Assembly: GCA_947095945.1 (NCBI GenBank)
Contig: CAMUQM010000049.1
Span: 1-11,306 of the forward strand
From: an uncultured Prevotella sp.
Lineage (GTDB): Bacteria; Bacteroidota; Bacteroidia; Bacteroidales; Bacteroidaceae
Reading direction: 5' to 3'
Length of the DNA stretch: 11,306 nt
Numbering within the stretch: the first letter of the stretch is position 1; each line of letters starts with the position of its first letter. Of the stretch, positions 6,259 through 11,306 are shown in pieces. Below the pieces are notes generated by a model. That model was given only the letters and a program-made list of their open reading frames with translations. It was not told where the DNA came from and ran no database searches. A program made the translations under genes and the position numbers.

Positions 6259-7926
6259 TTTATACTTCTGTAAGAATGTATCTGCCTGCGTATTGCCGAG
6301 TTCCTTAGCCTTTTGAATATTTTTCAGACCTTCTTCTTTCTGTTTACTCTCACATTGTGCAATACCAAGAATAAGATAGGCATCTGGCAAAGAAGCATCA
6401 AGTTGAATTGCTTGCTGAGCTGCACTGATTGCAGCATCTACCTTGTTCAGACGTAGCAAAAGGCTGCCTGCCTCTGTTGGATACAAAGCTTCCTTAGGAT
6501 CAAGTCGTGAAGCAATAAGAATATCTTGCAATGCTTGCTGCCACATACGGCCTTTCACCTCACACTGTTCACGCATATAATAGAAAGCTGATCCAAGGCG
6601 TCCCTGATTAAAATATTCATAGGTATAATAATCCTGCACAGCCTTGCGATACTCTCCCATCTTCTCTAACTGCTGACCACGTGTATAAAAATATGGTGCA
6701 GAAGTTGACACGTATGGTGTATCACATAGTTCGATACTCTTATTAAGTAAGTCGAGAATCTCCTGATCAGTAGCTCCCAAATGCTGACGACACTGCGCCA
6801 TCTCCAAATAAAGTTCAGGATTATTAAACTTAGTCTTTGTCAGAGCTTCAAACTCTGTATATGCCTTTGCATAATCGCCTTTTGCAAAGATAATCTGTGC
6901 CTGAAGGTGTCGATATGCATCATTCGCTTTTGTTGATTGAGCTTTTTGAATCTCGTCTAAAGCTTTATCAAGTGTCCAACCAGCAGACTTTGTTTTTTCT
7001 TCTAAGCCCTGAGCAAGTGCACCGCGATAAACAAGACGAGCATAGTTATAATGTGCTTCATCCTTTGCAGTCACCTTTCCAACGGCTATTTGCATAGTCT
7101 TATCAGCATTAGCAACCTCACCCTTAGCAATCTGAATATTCGCTAAGGCATAATAACCATCATTTGACAGTGGGAACTTTGCTATAAAATCATTAACAAC
7201 AGCTTCATGTATATTGACTGGTTTCTCAGAAGAAAGCATCAAAGCAACAACAGCCTCTTCTATATTACTTGGTAAACCTATACGAATACCGCTTTGGCGA
7301 AGAGTAATATCGTTCTGTGACAGTCCATTTACTGTAAAGTCCTTCGCATAGTTAACATCTGTAGAGCTCTGTGAATCACCTGATAAATTGAACAAACCAA
7401 TAACCTGTCCTTTCGTATTGAAGACTGGAGCACCATTCAACTTATCAGTAGCTGAAGACTTCAGAATAGCATAATTATACTTATCCATGAATTTCTCAAC
7501 GTTTGACACATCAGCTTTTTCTGCATTACCACTCTTAGGTATAGGCGTAATCCACGCTTCGTCACCAGTAGAAACAGTTGTGACCAGAGGGGCAGCAAGA
7601 GTCTTACCACTCACTTGAAACTTAACAATATCGTATATCTCATTGGCACCAAGTAGACACTCCACTTCGTGTTTCTGTCCTTTTGCATCAATAATGACAG
7701 CCTTATCCGCCCCTATAAAAGGTTTCCAAGGGCTAATAGCAATACCATCCGTACTGATACATACGCCATTAGATGTTGCCAAAATACTACCGTCTGCTTT
7801 AAAAGTTGTCAATGTAAAGGCTGCATCTGCAGCTTTCTTCACAGCACTGGGCTGAGCAGAAATGTTTGTAGAGGCACCCAAGACGAGGGCAATAATCAAA
7901 ATTAAAGTTTTCAGTTTCATGTTCAT
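6256..7926 (-). CDS. Secreted degenerate trypsin-like (S1-type) protein with TPR-like repeats
   Basis: The 556-residue product has a signal peptide (MNMKLKTLILIIALVLGAS, cleavage near ISA-Q at 24/25), so it is exported to the periplasm. Residues about 32-200 have the outline of a DegP/HtrA-like protease: NGVCISTDGIAIS (53-65), the Asp-motif analogue YDIVKFQV (98-105) and the closing LNGAPVFNTKGQVIGL (163-178). The expected catalytic His region reads SPWKPF and the GNSGGP serine motif reads KLNGAP, so His and Ser are missing and catalysis is unlikely. Residues about 240-556 hold several helix-pair repeats of TPR type, for example 342-361, 413-431 and 483-545. A scaffold or binding role at the envelope is plausible. 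It starts 35 bases after recN and is probably co-transcribed. ATG 7920, two codons later, is an equally possible start. Confidence 0.8.
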   Translation of the reverse strand: MNMKLKTLILIIALVLGASTNISAQPSAVKKAADAAFTLTTFKADGSILATSNGVCISTDGIAISPWKPFIGADKAVIIDAKGQKHEVECLLGANEIYDIVKFQVSGKTLAAPLVTTVSTGDEAWITPIPKSGNAEKADVSNVEKFMDKYNYAILKSSATDKLNGAPVFNTKGQVIGLFNLSGDSQSSTDVNYAKDFTVNGLSQNDITLRQSGIRIGLPSNIEEAVVALMLSSEKPVNIHEAVVNDFIAKFPLSNDGYYALANIQIAKGEVANADKTMQIAVGKVTAKDEAHYNYARLVYRGALAQGLEEKTKSAGWTLDKALDEIQKAQSTKANDAYRHLQAQIIFAKGDYAKAYTEFEALTKTKFNNPELYLEMAQCRQHLGATDQEILDLLNKSIELCDTPYVSTSAPYFYTRGQQLEKMGEYRKAVQDYYTYEYFNQGRLGSAFYYMREQCEVKGRMWQQALQDILIASRLDPKEALYPTEAGSLLLRLNKVDAAISAAQQAIQLDASLPDAYLILGIAQCESKQKEEGLKNIQKAKELGNTQADTFLQKYK

Positions 7927-7961
7927 TCTTTCTTTAATTGTATATTTTTAGTAAGGTATTA

Positions 7962-9632
7962 TTATTTCTTCTTACTTAAATCTAATAATTCACGGGCGTT
8001 CAGTAAAGCTGCATCAGAGACATCAGCACCAGAAAGCATTTGTGCTATTTCACTCACACGCTGCTCCTCTGTTAGCTCACGCATTTGACTGCGCGTTCCT
8101 TCTGAGGTTTCTTCCTTCTCTACTTTGTAGTGCGAACTACCTAAAGCAGCAATCTGTGGGAGGTGAGTGATAGATATTACCTGACGATTGTTATCACCCA
8201 TTTCCTGCATGATAAGCGCCATCTTCTGTGCTATCTTACCACTTACACCTGTGTCTATCTCGTCAAAAATAATGGTTGGTAACTTTACTGCCCCACTTAC
8301 CATCGCTTTCAGCGACAACATTACACGAGCAATCTCACCGCCAGAAGCTACTTGTGCTACAGGTTCCATAGCCGTACTCGTATTGGCAGAGAAAAGGAAT
8401 TGAACCTTATCAGCTCCATCCTGTGCCAAAGGCTTTGGCGATAAATCAACCTTAAACCTGACATTTGGGATTCCCAAAGGTATAAGTCGACTACTCATCT
8501 GCTCTTCAACCGTCTTGATTGCCTTGCGTCTGAGACCTGTCAACTTTTCTGCTTGCTTTTCACATGCTGCGCGCTTTGATTTTACTTCCTGCTCAAGCAA
8601 ATCCAATTCTTCATCACTGTTATCAATATTTTTTAGTTGTTCAGCAATGTTATCACGTATTTCTATGAGCTCATTCTCTGTAGAAACGTGGAATTTCTGT
8701 TCAAGCGTATTCAGCAAATCAAGCTGCTGGTTTATACTATCTAAACGAGAAGGATCAAAGTCAATATTCTCAACTTCGCTACCAATCTCACCTGCAATAT
8801 CCTTCAATTCTATATGCACAGATGACAGACGTTGTACAAGTTCTTGTGCCTTAGGATATACCTTCTCAATATTTCCAAGGCTATCCAGACTCTGTCCCAG
8901 TTTGCGGAGAACTCCATTGTCATCATCATTCAAAAAATTATCCGCCTCATAGAAAGCCGTTTTGATATCTTCTGAATGTGAAAGGGTTTCACTCTCTTGT
9001 TCCAGTTCCTCCTGCCTTCCTTCTATTAGTCCTGCATTATCTAACTCAGTAAACTGGAAACGCATGAATTCTTCATTCTCCTGTGCCTTGGAAATCTGCT
9101 CTTTAACATCAGAAAGACGTCGTTCTACTTCTTTATAGTCTTGATAAGCCGAACGATAGGCAGCCAATTCTTTATTGTTTTGGGCAATGATATCAACGAC
9201 ATTCAGTTGGAAGTCATCCTTTTGCAACAAGAGATTCTGATGCTGTGAATGAATGTCTATAAGCTGCTCACCCAATACACGCATCATCTGCAATGACACT
9301 GGCGTATCATTGATGAAAGCACGTGATTTACCCGTAGCCGTTAGTTCACGACGAACAATAGTATCTTCGGGTTCAAAATCTATATCTTGCTCTTCAAAGA
9401 AGGATTCGAAGCCATAGTTAGAGAGGTTAAAATGTGCCTCAATCGTACATTTCTTTTCTCCCTGCTTTATCAGTTTACTATCAGCTCTATTGCCCAATAG
9501 CAAACCAATTGCACCCAAGATAATACTCTTTCCCGCACCAGTTTCACCCGTAATAACAGAGAAGCCCGAGTGGAAAGCTATATCCAATTGGTCAATCAAT
9601 GTGTAGTTCTTTATATATAGATGTTTCAGCAT
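7962..9632 (-). CDS. recN: DNA repair protein RecN
   Basis: RecN is an SMC-like ATPase that acts in double-strand-break repair, helping hold and process broken DNA for RecA-dependent recombination. The 556-residue protein is full length. It has the N-terminal IKNYTLIDQLDI start, Walker A GETGAGKS (29-36), and the family motif IDIHSQHQN (125-133). A long Glu/Lys-rich coiled-coil region follows (about 150-380), then the ABC signature VASGGEIARV (428-437), Walker B IIFDEIDTG (454-462) and switch histidine His490 in ITHLPQIAA. All catalytic motifs are intact. It begins 63 bases after porD with no convincing promoter of its own, so it is probably read from the coaBC side. Confidence 0.97.
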   Translation of the reverse strand: MLKHLYIKNYTLIDQLDIAFHSGFSVITGETGAGKSIILGAIGLLLGNRADSKLIKQGEKKCTIEAHFNLSNYGFESFFEEQDIDFEPEDTIVRRELTATGKSRAFINDTPVSLQMMRVLGEQLIDIHSQHQNLLLQKDDFQLNVVDIIAQNNKELAAYRSAYQDYKEVERRLSDVKEQISKAQENEEFMRFQFTELDNAGLIEGRQEELEQESETLSHSEDIKTAFYEADNFLNDDDNGVLRKLGQSLDSLGNIEKVYPKAQELVQRLSSVHIELKDIAGEIGSEVENIDFDPSRLDSINQQLDLLNTLEQKFHVSTENELIEIRDNIAEQLKNIDNSDEELDLLEQEVKSKRAACEKQAEKLTGLRRKAIKTVEEQMSSRLIPLGIPNVRFKVDLSPKPLAQDGADKVQFLFSANTSTAMEPVAQVASGGEIARVMLSLKAMVSGAVKLPTIIFDEIDTGVSGKIAQKMALIMQEMGDNNRQVISITHLPQIAALGSSHYKVEKEETSEGTRSQMRELTEEQRVSEIAQMLSGADVSDAALLNARELLDLSKKK

Positions 9633-9695
9633 ATATTTGCCAATTATAATAATTGAAGTCAGAGAATAGGGCTACTTTAACCTACAATAAGATTG

Positions 9696-10622
9696 CTACT
9701 GCTTTATCTTATCCCATGTAATATTCTGACTGGCATTAATACCAAATAGAATATCATAAACTAACTCCTTTTCTTTTTGTGTTCCTTTACCTTTATATAT
9801 ATTAGCTAATTCGTCCTTCTTATAGTCTGTCCAAATTTGTGGCAACATACTTATCGGACGGTTTTCATGTGCTTTCTTCAATCCATTTTCCAAAGCTGTT
9901 GTAATGTTTGTACGACCACGCTCAGCATTATTAGCCATCTCGTCCAATCCAGTCCTATAATAGTCATACTGCAACTGTCGGAAAGGCTTCATCGCACCAT
10001 CGAGATAATCATTGATAAAAGCAAAACGATTACGAGAATTGTCAAAGGCTTTCCATCCTGTAAAACTAAGATTCTGAGCATTATTCGTCAATATCATACA
10101 ACGCTGTAAAATGTCTTCGCCACCCATAGGAGAAAAAGAATCTAAATCTAATCCTATAATAAGATAAGCATAATAAGCTATCAAAGCGGTCAGTTGATTA
10201 TCAACATTCTCCTCATTAAACTCAATTTGATCAAACTGAGCAAAGGTGAAATTAAAGTCACCATCTTGATTATTATAGAGTGTAGAACTATAAGCAGCAT
10301 TATAAACAGGACGGTTTGCTTGTATCAAAGCAGAACAAGTAAAGAGGTTGCTACCTGGGTCATACTTGCTAACAGTAATATTAAAGTTACAGTTTATACG
10401 TTCGTTTTTTTGAAACTGATAATGAGTCCATTGACGCGTATTAATAAACTGTTCCAAAGTCTGTTGTAGATTCTCAAAGACAGAAGCATCCGTACCCTGA
10501 ATCTGATTATGATTCACGGTCACTTTTGCATTTAACTCTTGTGCTGCTAACTCTCCTTTAGAGAATAGAAACAAGCTCATCAATAATATCACGAGCCACC
10601 TCTGTCTTTGGTTTCTTAGCAT
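9696..10622 (-). CDS. porD: PorD-like protein (DUF4835), type IX secretion associated
   Basis: The 308-residue product has a basic n-region (MLRNQRQRW), a hydrophobic core (LVILLMSLFLF) and a cleavage site near AA-QE at about 27/28, followed by ELNAKVTVNHNQIQGTD, the typical opening of DUF4835 proteins. The body contains aromatic motifs such as YYAYLIIGLDLDSFSPMGG (150-168) and FTGWKAFD, also characteristic. From memory, DUF4835 is annotated PorD, an envelope component linked to type IX secretion in Porphyromonas; its exact role is unclear. I kept ATG 10622 rather than ATG 10580 because only the longer form has the charged signal-peptide n-region. This makes it overlap the end of coaBC by 65 bases. 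The neighbours coaBC and recN are the usual ones in this group. Confidence 0.8.
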   Translation of the reverse strand: MLRNQRQRWLVILLMSLFLFSKGELAAQELNAKVTVNHNQIQGTDASVFENLQQTLEQFINTRQWTHYQFQKNERINCNFNITVSKYDPGSNLFTCSALIQANRPVYNAAYSSTLYNNQDGDFNFTFAQFDQIEFNEENVDNQLTALIAYYAYLIIGLDLDSFSPMGGEDILQRCMILTNNAQNLSFTGWKAFDNSRNRFAFINDYLDGAMKPFRQLQYDYYRTGLDEMANNAERGRTNITTALENGLKKAHENRPISMLPQIWTDYKKDELANIYKGKGTQKEKELVYDILFGINASQNITWDKIKQ

Positions 10623-11306
10623 AAGTCTTCTTACCTTCTTTATTGATAATCGTTATTTGGTTATCATCTGCTTGAAAAGTCGTTCCCGGAATTCTCGTTG
10701 AATTCAAAACAATAAAATCGGCATTCTTCTTTTCCAGCTTTCTTTGGGCATTGCTCTCTTCTTCATTTGTTTCCAATGCAAAAGCTACAATGCGTTGTTC
10801 CTCTCCTTTCATACCGCCTATCGCTGCAGCAATATCCTGTGTAGGCTTCAGCTTTAAGAGCAAATCATCGCCCTCACGCTTAATCTTTTGCTCGGCAATC
10901 TCCTCTGGACGGAAGTCTGCGACTGCTGCACAAAGTATAGCAGCATCGCAATTAGGGAACTCCCCTACTGCTGTATTATACATTTCCTTGCAACTTTCAA
11001 CATCAATTCGTTGGATGCTGTCAGAACAAGTAAGGCTTACAGGCCCTGCAACGAGTACAACCTTTGCACCACGTCGGCTACATTCTTCTGCCAAGGCAAA
11101 GCCCATTTTACCAGATGAATAATTACCTATAAAACGTACAGGGTCTATTTTTTCGTATGTAGGACCAGCGGTTATAAGAATCTTTTTATCTTTTAAATCT
11201 TCTGTATGAGATTGTTTATCATTTGAAGTAGAGAAGAAGTTGTCCAAAAACTTAACAATATTCTCAGGCTCTTCCATTCTTCCTTTCCCTTCAAGACCAC
11301 TGGCAA
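10558..11306 (-). CDS. coaBC: CoaBC, C-terminal part: phosphopantothenate-cysteine ligase domain (5' end outside window)
   Basis: CoaBC makes 4'-phosphopantetheine for coenzyme A: CoaB joins cysteine to phosphopantothenate and CoaC decarboxylates the product. The window carries the last 248 residues. They begin with ASGLEGKGRMEEPE, the end of the CoaC domain, so the frame clearly continues beyond the edge and the internal ATG at 11277 is not the start. The CoaB domain shows ITAGPTYEKIDPVRFIGNYS with SSGKMG (the nucleotide-binding region), AAVADFRP, KIKRE, ALETN and NADFIVLN. The 3' end overlaps porD by 65 bases, implying coupled expression. Where E. coli CoaC has its catalytic Cys158 (ACG), this protein has Ser (ASG). 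Confidence 0.95.
   Translation of the reverse strand, partial: ASGLEGKGRMEEPENIVKFLDNFFSTSNDKQSHTEDLKDKKILITAGPTYEKIDPVRFIGNYSSGKMGFALAEECSRRGAKVVLVAGPVSLTCSDSIQRIDVESCKEMYNTAVGEFPNCDAAILCAAVADFRPEEIAEQKIKREGDDLLLKLKPTQDIAAAIGGMKGEEQRIVAFALETNEEESNAQRKLEKKNADFIVLNSTRIPGTTFQADDNQITIINKEGKKTYAKKPKTEVARDIIDELVSIL

Noticed and set aside
6091..6273. A 60-codon plus-strand ORF beginning MIPLGFEPKTHSLEG
   Set aside because: It is the antisense reading of the tRNA-Arg gene, a well-known spurious protein pattern.
8515..8952. Plus-strand ORF of 145 codons, very Ser-rich
   Set aside because: It is the antisense of the Glu/Lys-rich coiled coil of recN; serine codons arise from reversing those codons.
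9641..9655. Short palindrome between porD and recN (CAATTA-N3-TAATTG)
   Set aside because: Arms of six AT pairs are expected by chance in AT-rich DNA and no U-tract follows.

Overview
The window looks like chromosomal DNA of a Bacteroidetes bacterium, most probably Prevotella or a close relative. The evidence is the AT-rich composition, several perfect TAnnTTTG-type -7 promoter boxes with upstream TTTG, signal peptides ending in 'AQ', a tRNA gene without an encoded CCA, an RHS fragment with the wording typical of this group, and a coaBC-DUF4835(PorD)-recN gene order. All genes I can support lie on the minus strand, so transcription runs from high to low coordinates.

Region 11306-6256 is a compact housekeeping block. 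It holds the C-terminal part of coaBC (coenzyme A synthesis), a PorD/DUF4835 secreted protein linked to type IX secretion, the DNA repair ATPase recN, and a secreted protein with a degenerate trypsin-like domain plus TPR-type repeats. Spacings are a 65-base overlap, 63 bases and 35 bases, so one operon is likely. Hairpins and a textbook promoter separate it from a tRNA-Arg(UCU) gene at 6166-6092.

Region 6090-3515 is an accessory, partly decayed stretch just past the tRNA 3' end. It contains a 10-bp direct repeat inside a putative promoter, an unrecognised 157-residue ORF whose frame continues for 45 codons beyond a TAA, a 0.57-kb gene-free stretch with a four-unit 21-bp tandem repeat, a truncated RHS fragment behind a well-formed promoter, and further gene debris. 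The position next to a tRNA and the broken genes suggest an old integration or recombination site, but no integrase or attachment-site copy is visible.

Region 3487-1 is the respiratory nitrite ammonification cluster: nrfH (four-haem quinol dehydrogenase), nrfA (five-haem nitrite reductase) and, after a 196-base gap with a strong hairpin, the start of a ResB/Ccs-like cytochrome c maturation protein that runs out of the window. NrfH passes quinol electrons to NrfA, which reduces nitrite to ammonium, and the Ccs-type protein would help attach the haems both need. A TAnnTTTG box 24 bases before the nrfH ATG and three inverted repeats upstream form a plausible control region.

I found no clear new multi-gene system. 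The most unusual items are the pseudo-protease, the RHS/tRNA-side debris with its repeat array, and the interrupted hypothetical gene.
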